Source: Pseudescherichia sp031987975 (GTDB taxonomy: Bacteria; Pseudomonadota; Gammaproteobacteria; Enterobacterales; Enterobacteriaceae). Taken from it: a stretch of 64,000 nt of DNA. Positions 9,098-17,889 of the stretch are shown piece by piece (position 1 is the first letter of the stretch; every line of letters starts with the position of its first letter). The position numbers and the translations under genes were made by a program. The DNA is taken from contig NZ_DALZYX010000010.1 in assembly GCF_031987975.1 (NCBI RefSeq), positions 102,164-166,163 on the forward strand, in the 5' to 3' direction. Under the pieces are notes generated by a model. That model was not told the DNA's origin, made no database searches, and worked only from the letters and a program-made list of their open reading frames with translations.

Positions 9098-9799
9098 CTG
9101 AACGCACCGGCGCAGCTCTCTCTGCCACTCTATCTTCCCGACGATGAAACCTTTGCCAGTTTCTGGCCGGGTGATAACCCCTCTCTGTTGGCGGCTGTGC
9201 AAAACGTGCTGCGTCAGGATCATAGCGGATACATCTACTTCTGGTCGCGGGAAGGCGCGGGGCGCAGCCATCTGCTGCACGCCGCCTGCGCTGAACTCTC
9301 CGCGCGCGGCGACGCCGTCGGCTATGTGCCGCTTGATAAGCGTACCTGGTTCGTGCCGGAGGTGCTGGACGGTATGGAGCAGCTCTCACTGGTCTGCATC
9401 GACAATATTGAGTGCATCGCCGGGGACGATCCCTGGGAGATGGCGATCTTCAATCTCTATAACCGCATTCTTGAATCAGGCCGCACGCGCCTGCTGATCA
9501 CCGGCGATCGCCCGCCGCGCCAGCTCAACCTGCACCTGGCGGATCTCGCCTCGCGCCTCGATTGGGGGCAGATCTACCGGCTGCAGCCGCTGTCGGATGA
9601 GGATAAGCTGCTGGCATTACAGCTGCGCGCTCGGCAGCGCGGCTTCGAGCTGCCGGAGGACGTGTGTCGTTTTCTGCTGAAAAGGCTGGATCGCGAGATG
9701 CGTACCCTGTTTGAGACCCTGGATCAGCTGGACCGCGCCTCGATTACCGCCCAGCGCAAGCTGACGATCCCGTTTGTGAAGGAAATTCTGAAGCTGTGA
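9098..9799 (+). CDS. hda: DnaA regulatory inactivator Hda (CTG start)
   Basis: Hda binds the DNA-loaded beta sliding clamp and stimulates ATP hydrolysis by DnaA, preventing re-initiation. The frame has no ATG, GTG or TTG that yields the conserved N-terminus. A CTG at 9098 after TTGAGG gives (M)NAPAQLSLPLYLP and 233 residues, the E. coli length, and I recall the E. coli gene also uses CTG. The clamp-binding motif QLSLPL is at residues 6-11. The AAA+ domain has a P-loop (GAGRSH), Walker B (LVCIDNIE) and an arginine finger region (DLASRLDW). The longer frame from 8969 overlaps uraA and is unlikely. Confidence 0.93.
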   Translation: MNAPAQLSLPLYLPDDETFASFWPGDNPSLLAAVQNVLRQDHSGYIYFWSREGAGRSHLLHAACAELSARGDAVGYVPLDKRTWFVPEVLDGMEQLSLVCIDNIECIAGDDPWEMAIFNLYNRILESGRTRLLITGDRPPRQLNLHLADLASRLDWGQIYRLQPLSDEDKLLALQLRARQRGFELPEDVCRFLLKRLDREMRTLFETLDQLDRASITAQRKLTIPFVKEILKL

Positions 9800-9802
9800 T
9801 TG

Positions 9803-9834
9803 CGCCGGGCGGCACGATGTTTTACCGGCCTACA
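9803..9834. repeat. REP-like element between hda and yfgD
   Basis: GCCGGGCGGCA...TTTACCGGCCTACA resembles a degenerate REP sequence and lies between the convergent genes hda and yfgD, touching the yfgD stop codon. It is imperfect, so this call is tentative. Confidence 0.45.
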
Positions 9835-10186
9835 GGATCTCCAGCACCTGTTCAGGCGGACGGCCAATGCGCGCCTGGCCGCGCTTCACCACGACAGGGC
9901 GCTCAATAAGCTTCGGGTTCTCGACCATCGCCTGAATTAACGCCTCTTCCGAAAGACCGCTGTCCGCCAGGTTGAGCGTGCGGTAAAGCTCCTCTTTCTG
10001 GCGCATCAGATCCCGGGCGCTGCTTAAATTGAGCATCTGCACCAGGTCGCGTAGCGTGGCCGCATCCGGCGGCGTCTCCAGATAGAGCACCACCTGCGGC
10101 TCGACGCCGTGGGATTGCAGCAGGCTCAACGTCTCACGGCTCTTCGAGCAGCGGGGATTATGGTAGATAGTGACCGCGTCGGACAT
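9830..10186 (-). CDS. yfgD: ArsC-family thioredoxin-fold protein YfgD
   Basis: The 118-residue protein belongs to the glutaredoxin-dependent arsenate reductase family. It has the single-cysteine motif HNPRCSKSRETL (Cys at residue 13) and the C-terminal arginine motif IERPVVV, followed by ARIGRPPEQVLEI. E. coli YfgD is 119 residues. It is not in an ars operon, so an arsenate role is not proven and a general thiol reductase role is possible. It starts 12 bp after bepA and is probably co-transcribed with it. Confidence 0.9.
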   Translation of the reverse strand: MSDAVTIYHNPRCSKSRETLSLLQSHGVEPQVVLYLETPPDAATLRDLVQMLNLSSARDLMRQKEELYRTLNLADSGLSEEALIQAMVENPKLIERPVVVKRGQARIGRPPEQVLEIL

Positions 10187-10198
10187 ACATTCTCCTGG

Positions 10199-11662
10199 TT
10201 ACATCTTGGTATAGGGCTTAAAGCGTTCCTGCATCTGCCGGAGCTGATCGATGCGGGCGTCATAGCGCGCCTGCTGCATGCTGCCCAGCTTGACCTGCGC
10301 ACTGGCGCTGCCCAGCAGGGAGATAGCCTGATCCAGCTGGCCGTTCAGCGCGAGGCCTTCGGCGCGGGCGGCCAGCTCCTGATCGCGATTGCCGAGCGTG
10401 CCCTCGGTTTGAGCCAGCAGCTCCCAGCCGTTGGTATCATCTTTATAGTTAAAGGTGTAGCGGTTGAGGATCTTCTCCGCCTCGTTTGCCTGCCCGCTCT
10501 GTAAATAGGCGTTGGCAAGGTTAAGCTGCAACACCGGGTCGGTTTTCAGCTTTGGCGCATTTTTCAGCCGGTTAATCGCCTGATCAAACTTTTTCTGCCC
10601 GAGATCGATATCGGTCGCTAAATCGAGATACCAGCTGTTGCCTGGCTCGGCGCTCAGCAGCGGCTGCAACGCCTGGCTGGCGGTGGGGTAGTTAGCGCCC
10701 TCCATCGCCTGCAGCGCCCGGCCATACTGGGCGGCACGCTGTTCGCGGACGTTGCCCTTGGCCCAGGCATCCAGCAGATCGCTGGTAAGCTGGTTGCGCC
10801 CGCTGTTATACATCCCCAGGGTGCGCGCCTTCGCCAGGTAAAAATCCTCTGAGGACTGGACTACCACCGGCCTCATCTGGTTGGCACGGTTGCGGGTATC
10901 CGAGAGGCGGCTCTCCGGCAGCGGGTGGGTGAGTAGGATCTCCGGCGGCCGTGAGGAGTAGCGGGCCTGATCCAGCAGCTTTTCGAGGAAGGTTGGCATC
11001 GCCTGCGGATCGAACCCCGAGCGCTGAAGCACCTGAATGCCGATGCGGTCTGCCTCCTGCTCGTTCTGCTGGGTAAAGGAGATCATTCCCTGACGCGTCC
11101 CCGCCAGAGTACCGGTCAGCGCCGCCATCCCCGCCTGCGGGCTGGCCATCGCCAGCAGAATAGAGCCTAACGCCCCCGCCCAGGTCAGCGGCGCGCTGTT
11201 TTTCTGATCCTCCATCGCCCGCGCAAGGTGGCGCTGGGTAACGTGGGAGATTTCATGGGCCATCACCGAGGCGAGCTGGCTCTCGTTATCGGCGTAGCGG
11301 AAGAGAGCCGAGTGCAGCACCACGTTGCCGCCAAAGAAGGCGAAGGCGTTAATTTCGTCGTTATTGATTAGGTAGAAGTGGAAGGGGGTACGCACCGAAT
11401 TGGCATGGGCCACAAGGCGCATCCCTAAGCCATTAATGTACTGCACCAACAGGGGATCGTTAATCAGCGGCGCACTGCCGCGCAGCTGGCGAACGTAGTA
11501 GTCGCCCATCTGCAGCTCCTGGGCAATCGACAGCGTGCTGCCTGCCGAGGTACCCATATCTGGCAGGGTATCCGCTGAATCCGCAAAGACCGGCGCGGCC
11601 TGGCCCAGCGTCAGGGTAGCAATCAGGGTAGCAACCAGCGTTTTTCTCAACGTCCTGAACAT
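10199..11662 (-). CDS. bepA: Periplasmic M48 metalloprotease/chaperone BepA
   Basis: BepA (YfgC) helps assemble LptD and degrades misfolded outer-membrane proteins. The 487 residues match E. coli. A signal peptide covers roughly residues 1-27 and ends at VFA. The zinc motif HEISH (about residue 136) and the downstream EQEADRIG glutamate are intact, so the protease is expected to be active. The C-terminal part is the alpha-helical TPR region (from about residue 310). In E. coli it belongs to the sigma-E regulon; no site is checked here. It diverges from perM. Confidence 0.96.
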   Translation of the reverse strand: MFRTLRKTLVATLIATLTLGQAAPVFADSADTLPDMGTSAGSTLSIAQELQMGDYYVRQLRGSAPLINDPLLVQYINGLGMRLVAHANSVRTPFHFYLINNDEINAFAFFGGNVVLHSALFRYADNESQLASVMAHEISHVTQRHLARAMEDQKNSAPLTWAGALGSILLAMASPQAGMAALTGTLAGTRQGMISFTQQNEQEADRIGIQVLQRSGFDPQAMPTFLEKLLDQARYSSRPPEILLTHPLPESRLSDTRNRANQMRPVVVQSSEDFYLAKARTLGMYNSGRNQLTSDLLDAWAKGNVREQRAAQYGRALQAMEGANYPTASQALQPLLSAEPGNSWYLDLATDIDLGQKKFDQAINRLKNAPKLKTDPVLQLNLANAYLQSGQANEAEKILNRYTFNYKDDTNGWELLAQTEGTLGNRDQELAARAEGLALNGQLDQAISLLGSASAQVKLGSMQQARYDARIDQLRQMQERFKPYTKM

Positions 11663-11814
11663 AACCTCAATCCTGTATGGCGAGCATGATGAACATCTTA
11701 ATCAATTGATGCGTTAGTTTCCTGTGGCAGCGTCGAAAAGCGAAGTCTTTTTTGTTTCACTCCGATACAATTCCTCCGGAAAACCCCACCGGAGACCTAC
11801 AGGTAAGGTAAGTT

Positions 11815-12876
11815 ATGCTCGAAATGTTAATGCAGTGGTATCGCCGTCGCTTTAGCGATCCGGAGGCGATTGCGCTGCTGGTCATTCTGCTGGCAGGGTT
11901 TAGTATCCTGTTCTTTTTTAGCGGGTTATTAGCCCCGCTGCTGGTCGCCATCGTGCTGGCCTACCTGCTGGAGTGGCCTACCGCCCGGCTCGAGCGCATC
12001 GGCTGCTCGCGCACCGTCGCCTCCAGCATCGTGCTGGTGCTGTTTGTCGGTATTCTCATGCTAATGGCCTTCGTGGTGATGCCCGTTGCCTGGCAGCAGG
12101 GGATCAATCTTATTCATGATATGCCAGGGATGCTCAACAAGCTCTCCGATTTTGCTGCCAGACTGCCGGAGCGCTATCCGGCGCTGATGGACGCGGGCAT
12201 TATCGATGCCATGGCGGAGAACATGCGTGCCCGTATGCAAAGTTTGGGTGATTCGGTAGTGAAGTACTCCGTCGCCTCGCTGGTGGGGCTGCTGACTCTG
12301 GCGGTCTACCTGGTGCTGGTTCCGCTGATGGTCTTCTTCCTGGTGAAAGACAAGGAGCAGATGCTCAACGCCGTGCGCCGCATTCTGCCGCGTAACCGTG
12401 GTCTGGCAGGCCAGGTGTGGGTGGAGATGAACCAGCAGATCACTAACTATATCCGTGGCAAAGTGCTGGAGATGATTGTCGTCGGCGTGGCGACGTGGAT
12501 CGGCTTTATTCTCTTCGGTCTTAACTACTCGCTGCTGCTGGCGGTGCTGGTGGGCTTCTCGGTGCTGATCCCTTATATCGGCGCGTTTGTTGTGACCCTG
12601 CCGGTGATCGGCGTGGCGCTGTTTCAGTTTGGTCTGGGAACGGAGTTCTGGAGTTGCTTTGCGGTCTACCTGATCATTCAGGGACTGGACGGCAACCTGC
12701 TGGTGCCGGTGCTCTTCTCGGAGGCGGTGAACCTGCATCCGCTGGTGATTATTCTGTCGGTGGTGATCTTCGGTGGGCTATGGGGCTTCTGGGGCGTGTT
12801 CTTTGCGATCCCGCTCGCCACGCTGATTAAAGCCGTGGTACATGCCTGGCCGGATAATCCGGTTATTGAAGAGTAG
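11815..12876 (+). CDS. perM: AI-2E family transporter PerM
   Basis: This is a 353-residue inner-membrane protein of the AI-2E/PerM transporter family, whose substrate is not settled. Hydrophobic segments begin at about residues 18, 40 and 65, followed by a soluble stretch (about 90-150) and another hydrophobic block (about 200-330). The ending VIFGGLWGFWGVFFAIPLAT is typical of the family. The start follows CAGGTAAGGTAAGTT. It diverges from bepA and converges on bcp across a REP element. Confidence 0.93.
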   Translation: MLEMLMQWYRRRFSDPEAIALLVILLAGFSILFFFSGLLAPLLVAIVLAYLLEWPTARLERIGCSRTVASSIVLVLFVGILMLMAFVVMPVAWQQGINLIHDMPGMLNKLSDFAARLPERYPALMDAGIIDAMAENMRARMQSLGDSVVKYSVASLVGLLTLAVYLVLVPLMVFFLVKDKEQMLNAVRRILPRNRGLAGQVWVEMNQQITNYIRGKVLEMIVVGVATWIGFILFGLNYSLLLAVLVGFSVLIPYIGAFVVTLPVIGVALFQFGLGTEFWSCFAVYLIIQGLDGNLLVPVLFSEAVNLHPLVIILSVVIFGGLWGFWGVFFAIPLATLIKAVVHAWPDNPVIEE

Positions 12877-12878
12877 CG

Positions 12879-12911
12879 TGTAAGCCCGGCAGGCATAACG
12901 CCGCCGGGCAT
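12879..12911. repeat. REP element between perM and bcp
   Basis: GCCCGGC (12884-12890) pairs with GCCGGGC (12903-12909) in GTAAGCCCGGCAGGC...GCCGCCGGGC, the classical REP layout. It sits between convergent genes 3 bp from the perM stop codon. Confidence 0.75.
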
Positions 12912-12918
12912 TAACAAA

Positions 12919-13389
12919 TTACGCGTTTTGTTGCAGCCAGTTCAGCACGATATCGTGGTGGTTGCTGGTTTTGAAATCGTTGAACACATGCTCAACGATC
13001 CCATCAGGGCCAATCAAAAAGCTGATGCGGTGAATGCCGTCGTAGGTTTTACCCATAAACGACTTCTCACCCCAGATGCCAAACTGCTCGCAGACCTGAT
13101 GGTCTTCATCAGAGAGTAGCGTAAAGTTCAGCAGCTCTTTTTCAGCAAAGCGGGAGAGCTTTTCCGGCTTGTCGGTGCTGATGCCCAGCACTTCCACACC
13201 GATTTTCTTCAGATCATCCATGTTATCGCGTAGGCCGCAGGCCTGGACGGTACAGCCTGGGGTCATGGCTTTCGGGTAGAAATAGACCAAAACACGCTGT
13301 CCCTGGAAGTCGGCCAAATTAACTTGTTCTCCGTCTTGATCCGGCAAGCTAAATTTCGGTGCGGTATCACCGGCTTTCAGTGGATTCAT
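12919..13389 (-). CDS. bcp: Thiol peroxidase Bcp (peroxiredoxin Q)
   Basis: Bcp reduces hydroperoxides with electrons from thioredoxin. The ATG at 13389 gives MNPLKAGDTAPKFSLPDQDG and 156 residues as in E. coli; a GTG one codon earlier is possible. The peroxidatic Cys is in the TPGCTVQACGLRD motif (Cys45) and the resolving Cys is Cys50, both kept. The start overlaps the gcvR stop region (TGATGA), so the two genes are translationally coupled. Confidence 0.96.
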   Translation of the reverse strand: MNPLKAGDTAPKFSLPDQDGEQVNLADFQGQRVLVYFYPKAMTPGCTVQACGLRDNMDDLKKIGVEVLGISTDKPEKLSRFAEKELLNFTLLSDEDHQVCEQFGIWGEKSFMGKTYDGIHRISFLIGPDGIVEHVFNDFKTSNHHDIVLNWLQQNA

Positions 13390-13961
13390 CACTTCACTCC
13401 ATCCTGTTCATCGTTCTGGGAATAGTTGACGACATTTATACTGCCCTGCGCGTTTAATTCTGTACATAGTACTTTAAAAGCTTGTTCAATTTTTGCCGCA
13501 TCTTCCAGCGCCGGGCTATGGGCCGTGATCTGAATAAATAGCTGGGCGGCCGCACCAGCCTGTGCAGGCTGGGTACGAGAGACCAGTTCGGCAATATTCA
13601 TCTGATGGGCATCGAACAGGGCGGTGAAGCGCTCAATCAGGTGCGGGGAGTCCGCGACTTCAACCTGCACCCACACCGTGGCGGGCAGAGCTGCGCCGGG
13701 CCGGGCGGTGGTGCGTTTCATGACGATCAGCAGATCCAGCTCTGCGCCCTTAAGCGGCAGCGTGGATTCAATCAGGTTAATGGCGTTCCACGAGCCGGAA
13801 AGCAGCATGATGAAGGTGAACTCTTCCCCGAGCATCGCCAGCCGGCTATCTTCAATATTACAGCCGCAGCTACTTACGTGACGGGTGATCGTGTTGACGA
13901 TACCCGGTCTATCGACACCCAGGGCAGTGATAACCAGATAATGTTGTGATGAAGGGGTCAA
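13389..13961 (-). CDS. gcvR: Glycine cleavage regulator GcvR (TTG start)
   Basis: GcvR binds the activator GcvA and represses the gcvTHP operon when glycine is low. A TTG start at 13961, with AGGAAG upstream, gives (M)TPSSQHYLVITALG and 190 residues, the E. coli length; a frame extended to 14126 would run into the dapA promoter and has no conserved sequence. Two ACT domains are visible, at about residues 8-80 and 92-175. It forms an operon with bcp and diverges from dapA. Confidence 0.93.
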   Translation of the reverse strand: MTPSSQHYLVITALGVDRPGIVNTITRHVSSCGCNIEDSRLAMLGEEFTFIMLLSGSWNAINLIESTLPLKGAELDLLIVMKRTTARPGAALPATVWVQVEVADSPHLIERFTALFDAHQMNIAELVSRTQPAQAGAAAQLFIQITAHSPALEDAAKIEQAFKVLCTELNAQGSINVVNYSQNDEQDGVK

Positions 13962-14118
13962 ACCTGTTCTTCCTGTAGAGGCTTCGCTAACTGTTTCGGT
14001 AATCCTAAGGAAAGCATAAAAAAAACCGGCATACAACCGCTGGAACGCCTCGCGTCGCTTGCTTTTATTACAGCACCAAACGTACCATTGAGAATCTTGT
14101 TTGCACAGAGGATGGCCC

Positions 14119-14997
14119 ATGTTCACGGGAAGTATTGTCGCGCTTGTTACACCGATGGATGAGAAAGGTAATGTCTGCCGGTCAAGCCTGAAGAAACTGA
14201 TTGATTATCATGTCGCCAGCGGAACCTCGGCGATTGTATCGGTAGGGACTACCGGTGAGTCCGCCACGCTGAGCCATGAAGAACATGGTGACGTCGTGAT
14301 GATGACTCTGGAGCTGGCCGACGGACGCATCCCGATTATTGCAGGCACGGGCGCAAACGCCACCGCTGAGGCAATAAGCCTCACCCAGCGCTTCAACGAC
14401 AGCGGCGTAGTAGGCTGCCTGACGGTCACCCCTTACTACAACCGTCCAACCCAGGAAGGGCTGTTCCAGCACTTTAAAGCCATCGCGGAACACACTGATC
14501 TGCCGCAAATTCTGTATAATGTACCTTCGCGTACCGGTTGCGATATGCTGCCTGAAACCGTGGGTCGCCTGGCGAAAGTGAACAATATTGTCGCAATTAA
14601 AGAGGCTACCGGGAACTTAAGTCGCGTTCACCAGATCAAAGAGCTGGTTTCAGATGACTTTGGTCTCCTGAGCGGCGACGACGCCACCGGGTTGGACTTC
14701 ATGCAGCTTGGCGGTCACGGCGTGATCTCCGTGACCTCCAACGTGGCCGCACGCGACATGGCCGAAATGTGCCGTCTGGCCGCTGAAGGGCACTTTAGCG
14801 AAGCGCGGGTGATTAACCAGCGTCTGATGCCGTTACACAACAAACTATTTGTCGAACCCAATCCTATCCCGGTGAAATGGGCATGTAAGGAGTTGGGGCT
14901 TGTGGCGACCGACACGCTGCGTCTGCCGATGACGCCCATTACCGATCGCGGTCGTGAGGCTGTTACCGCTGCGCTTAAGCACGCCGGTTTGCTGTAA
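14119..14997 (+). CDS. dapA: 4-hydroxy-tetrahydrodipicolinate synthase
   Basis: DapA condenses pyruvate with aspartate semialdehyde, the first committed step of lysine and diaminopimelate synthesis. The ATG at 14119 gives MFTGSIVALVTPMD and 292 residues, the family length. Key residues are in place: GTTGES (Thr44 and Thr45), YYNRPT (Tyr133) and the Schiff-base lysine in AIKEATGN (Lys161). It is followed 16 bp later by bamC, an arrangement conserved in enterobacteria. Confidence 0.98.
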   Translation: MFTGSIVALVTPMDEKGNVCRSSLKKLIDYHVASGTSAIVSVGTTGESATLSHEEHGDVVMMTLELADGRIPIIAGTGANATAEAISLTQRFNDSGVVGCLTVTPYYNRPTQEGLFQHFKAIAEHTDLPQILYNVPSRTGCDMLPETVGRLAKVNNIVAIKEATGNLSRVHQIKELVSDDFGLLSGDDATGLDFMQLGGHGVISVTSNVAARDMAEMCRLAAEGHFSEARVINQRLMPLHNKLFVEPNPIPVKWACKELGLVATDTLRLPMTPITDRGREAVTAALKHAGLL

Positions 14998-15013
14998 AGT
15001 TTAGGGAGATTTG

Positions 15014-16045
15014 ATGGCTTACTCAGTACAGAAGTCGCGCCTGGTGAAGGTAGCGAGTGTTTCGCTTGTTATGCTGCTCGCTGCCTGTAGTTCGGACTCG
15101 CGCTATAAGCGCCAGGTTAGCGGTGATGAATCCTATCTGGATGCCGCGCCGCTTGGTGAACTTCATGCGCCTGCTGGCATGATCCTGCCGGTGCAGAACG
15201 GTGACTACAACATTCCGGTAACCAACGGCAGCGGTGCCGTCGGTAAAGCGCTGGATATCCGCCCACCGGCCCAGCCGCTGGCGCTGGTGACGGGTGCCCG
15301 CACCCAGTTTACCGGTGATACCGCAACGCTGCTGGTGGAGAACGGCAACCGCGGCACGCTGTGGCCACAGGTGGTAAGCATCGTTCAGGGCAACAACTAC
15401 GCGATCGATAAACGCGACGACGCCGCGCAGACCCTGACCACCGGTTGGGTTGACTGGAATCGCCTCGATGAAGATCAGCAGTACCGTGGCCGTTATCAAA
15501 TCTCGGTAAAACCGCAGGGCTATCAGCAGGCGGTTGTCGTGAAGCTGGTGAATCTGGAGCAGGCTGGCAAGCCGGTGGCCGATACCGCCTCGCTGCAGCG
15601 CTACAGCACCGAAATGCTGAACGCCATCTCCGCCGGGCTGGATAAAACCGCCTCTGCGGCACAGAACGCTGCGCAGAACCGCTCCGCTGCTACCCTCGAC
15701 GTACAGAGCGGTGCCGACGATACCGGTCTGCCGATGCTGGTGGTCCGTGGGCCGTTCAACGTGGTCTGGCAGCGGCTGCCCGCCACGCTTGAGAAGGTGG
15801 GCATGAAGGTGACCGACTCCACGCGCTCAACCGGCAGCATGGCGGTAACCTACAAGCCGCTCTCTGATAGCGACTGGCTGGCGCTTGGCGCGCGCGATCC
15901 GGGCCTCGCCTCCGGTGACTACAAGCTGCAGGTAGGCGATCTCGATAACCGCAGCAGCCTGCAGTTTATCGATCCGAAAGGGCACACCCTTACCCAGGCG
16001 CAAAACGACGCGCTGGTGGCCGTTTTCGAAGCTGCATTTAAGTAA
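15014..16045 (+). CDS. bamC: Outer membrane assembly lipoprotein BamC
   Basis: BamC (NlpB) is a lipoprotein of the BAM complex that inserts beta-barrel proteins. The ATG at 15014 gives 343 residues against 344 in E. coli. The signal peptide ends in the lipobox LLAAC, with the lipidated Cys at residue 25. The unstructured N-terminal segment that contacts BamD follows, then two helix-grip domains (about 100-215 and 225-343). It is co-transcribed with dapA and ends at a strong terminator. Confidence 0.97.
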   Translation: MAYSVQKSRLVKVASVSLVMLLAACSSDSRYKRQVSGDESYLDAAPLGELHAPAGMILPVQNGDYNIPVTNGSGAVGKALDIRPPAQPLALVTGARTQFTGDTATLLVENGNRGTLWPQVVSIVQGNNYAIDKRDDAAQTLTTGWVDWNRLDEDQQYRGRYQISVKPQGYQQAVVVKLVNLEQAGKPVADTASLQRYSTEMLNAISAGLDKTASAAQNAAQNRSAATLDVQSGADDTGLPMLVVRGPFNVVWQRLPATLEKVGMKVTDSTRSTGSMAVTYKPLSDSDWLALGARDPGLASGDYKLQVGDLDNRSSLQFIDPKGHTLTQAQNDALVAVFEAAFK

Positions 16046-16052
16046 ATTATCA

Positions 16053-16076
16053 GGCCGGATTGCTCCGGCCTTTTTT
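16053..16076 (+). terminator. Intrinsic terminator after bamC
   Basis: GGCCGGA and TCCGGCC form a 7-bp stem with a 4-nt loop, followed by six T. It closes the dapA-bamC operon just before the PurR site of purC. Confidence 0.9.
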
Positions 16077-16086
16077 ATCAGGGTAG

Positions 16087-16102
16087 ACGCAAACGTGTGC
16101 GT
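16087..16102. promoter_or_regulatory. PurR operator upstream of purC
   Basis: ACGCAAACGTGTGCGT matches the PurR consensus ACGCAAACGTTTGCGT at 15 of 16 positions. It lies 61 bp before the purC start, consistent with repression of purC by PurR. Confidence 0.92.
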
Positions 16103-16162
16103 AGCGGATAATGGCCGCAGTTAGCCTTTAAATCATCACACCTGGAACCTGGAGTAACAAAG

Positions 16163-16876
16163 ATGCAAAAGCAAGCTGAGTTGTATCGTGGCAAAGCGAA
16201 GACCGTATACAGTACGGAAAACCCGGACCTGTTGGTGCTCGAATTCCGCAATGATACGTCAGCAGGGGATGGCGCACGCATTGAACAGTTCGATCGTAAG
16301 GGCATGGTGAACAACAAGTTCAACCACTTCATTATGAGCAAGCTGGAAGAGGCGGGTATCCCAACACAGATGGAGCAACTTCTCTCTGATACCGAATGCC
16401 TGGTGAAGAAGCTGGAGATGGTGCCGGTAGAGTGCGTTATTCGTAATCGTGCAGCAGGTTCTCTGGTGAAGCGTCTGGGTATTGAAGAGGGGATGATCCT
16501 GAATCCGCCTCTGTTCGATCTGTTCCTGAAAAACGATGAAATGCACGATCCGATGGTCAACGACTCTTATTGCGAAACCTTCGGCTGGGTGAACCAGAAG
16601 AACCTGGCGCGCATGAAAGAGCTGACTTATAAAGCCAACGACGTGCTGAGCAAACTGTTTGACGACGCCGGTCTGATCCTCGTGGACTTCAAGCTGGAGT
16701 TTGGCCTGTTCAACGGCGAAGTGGTGCTGGGCGATGAGTTCTCCCCGGACGGCAGCCGCCTGTGGGACAAAGAGACCATGGATAAAATGGATAAAGACCG
16801 TTTCCGCCAGAGCCTTGGCGGCGTGATCGAAGCCTATGAAGCCGTAGCTCACCGTCTCGGTGTGAAACTGGACTAG
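16163..16876 (+). CDS. purC: Phosphoribosylaminoimidazole-succinocarboxamide synthase
   Basis: PurC joins aspartate to CAIR with ATP to form SAICAR in purine synthesis. The 237-residue length equals E. coli. The start MQKQAELYRGKAKTVY follows a CTGGAGT ribosome site. Motifs include LEFRNDTSAGDG, PVECVIRNRAAGS and LVDFKLEFG. The gene stands alone behind its own PurR-controlled promoter. Confidence 0.97.
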   Translation: MQKQAELYRGKAKTVYSTENPDLLVLEFRNDTSAGDGARIEQFDRKGMVNNKFNHFIMSKLEEAGIPTQMEQLLSDTECLVKKLEMVPVECVIRNRAAGSLVKRLGIEEGMILNPPLFDLFLKNDEMHDPMVNDSYCETFGWVNQKNLARMKELTYKANDVLSKLFDDAGLILVDFKLEFGLFNGEVVLGDEFSPDGSRLWDKETMDKMDKDRFRQSLGGVIEAYEAVAHRLGVKLD

Positions 16877-16895
16877 TTTCAACGCGAAAGTATTA

Positions 16896-16922
16896 GCCGG
16901 AGGCGTTCCCCACTCCTCCGGC
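16896..16922 (+). terminator. Hairpin after purC
   Basis: GCCGGAGG and CCTCCGGC form a perfect 8-bp stem with an 11-nt loop, 19 bp past the purC stop. There is no strong T-run, so it is a weak terminator or stabilising hairpin. Confidence 0.5.
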
Positions 16923-17004
16923 CTGTTACAGCACCTTTCTTATGGTAATCCTGCCCTTAACCGCCTACGATCAATCATATTATTAAAATATCTCTGAGGT
17001 GATT

Positions 17005-17865
17005 ATGCGTTGGCAAGGGCGTCGCGAAAGTAATAACGTTGAGGACAGGCGTAGCGAATCAGGCAGCCCGTTGGGCGGTCGTGGGCTGCGTCTACCCCGG
17101 GGCAAGGGCGGGATTATTCTGCTGATAATTGTGGTAATCGGCGGCTACTACGGTGTGGATTTAACCGGGCTGCTTACCGGCCAGCCTATCTCCCAGCCGG
17201 GTACCCAGCAGGTTGCTACCCCGCAGGAGAATGAATCGGCGAAGTTTACCCGCGTCATTTTCGCTACTACCGAAGAGACGTGGACCCAGCTGTTTGAGAA
17301 GATGGGCCGCACCTACCAGCAGCCTACTCTGGTAATGTACCGTAACTATACCCAGACCGGCTGCGGTACCGGCCAGTCAGTGATGGGACCGTTCTACTGC
17401 CCGGCGGACAGCAAAGTTTATATCGATCTCTCTTTCTATGATGAGATGAAGAGCAAGCTCGGTGCGGCAGGCGACTTCGCTCAGGGCTATGTGATTGCTC
17501 ATGAGGTCGGCCACCACGTGCAGAAGCTGCTGGGCATCGAACCGAAAGTGCGCCAGCTGCAGCAAAACGCTTCCCAGGTTGAAGTCAACCGCCTGTCGGT
17601 CATGATGGAGCTGCAGGCGGACTGCTTCGCTGGCGTCTGGGGCCGCAGCATGCAACAGCAGGGCGTCATGGAAGAGGGCGATCTGCAGGAGGGGCTTAAC
17701 GCCGCCGAAGCGATTGGCGACGATCGTCTCCAGCAGCAGAGCCAGGGCCGGGTCGTGCCGGACAGCTTTACTCACGGCACCTCTGAGCAGCGTTACACCT
17801 GGTTTAAACGCGGCTTTGATACGGGCGATGTTGCCCAGTGCAACACCTTTGGCAAGAGTCTGTAA
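17005..17865 (+). CDS. ypfJ: Membrane-anchored zinc metallopeptidase-like protein YpfJ
   Basis: The 286-residue protein has a charged N-terminus, one membrane segment (about residues 37-55) and a large external domain. A zincin motif HEVGHH is near residue 168 and a third ligand probably comes from the downstream ELQADCFAG, typical of the neutral zinc metallopeptidase family. The substrate is unknown. The ATG at 17005 after TGAGGTGATT matches the E. coli start; an earlier in-frame codon at 16999 is not needed. tmcA follows 24 bp later. Confidence 0.93.
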   Translation: MRWQGRRESNNVEDRRSESGSPLGGRGLRLPRGKGGIILLIIVVIGGYYGVDLTGLLTGQPISQPGTQQVATPQENESAKFTRVIFATTEETWTQLFEKMGRTYQQPTLVMYRNYTQTGCGTGQSVMGPFYCPADSKVYIDLSFYDEMKSKLGAAGDFAQGYVIAHEVGHHVQKLLGIEPKVRQLQQNASQVEVNRLSVMMELQADCFAGVWGRSMQQQGVMEEGDLQEGLNAAEAIGDDRLQQQSQGRVVPDSFTHGTSEQRYTWFKRGFDTGDVAQCNTFGKSL

Positions 17866-17889
17866 GGCTTCAACTTCGGGAAAAGTGAC

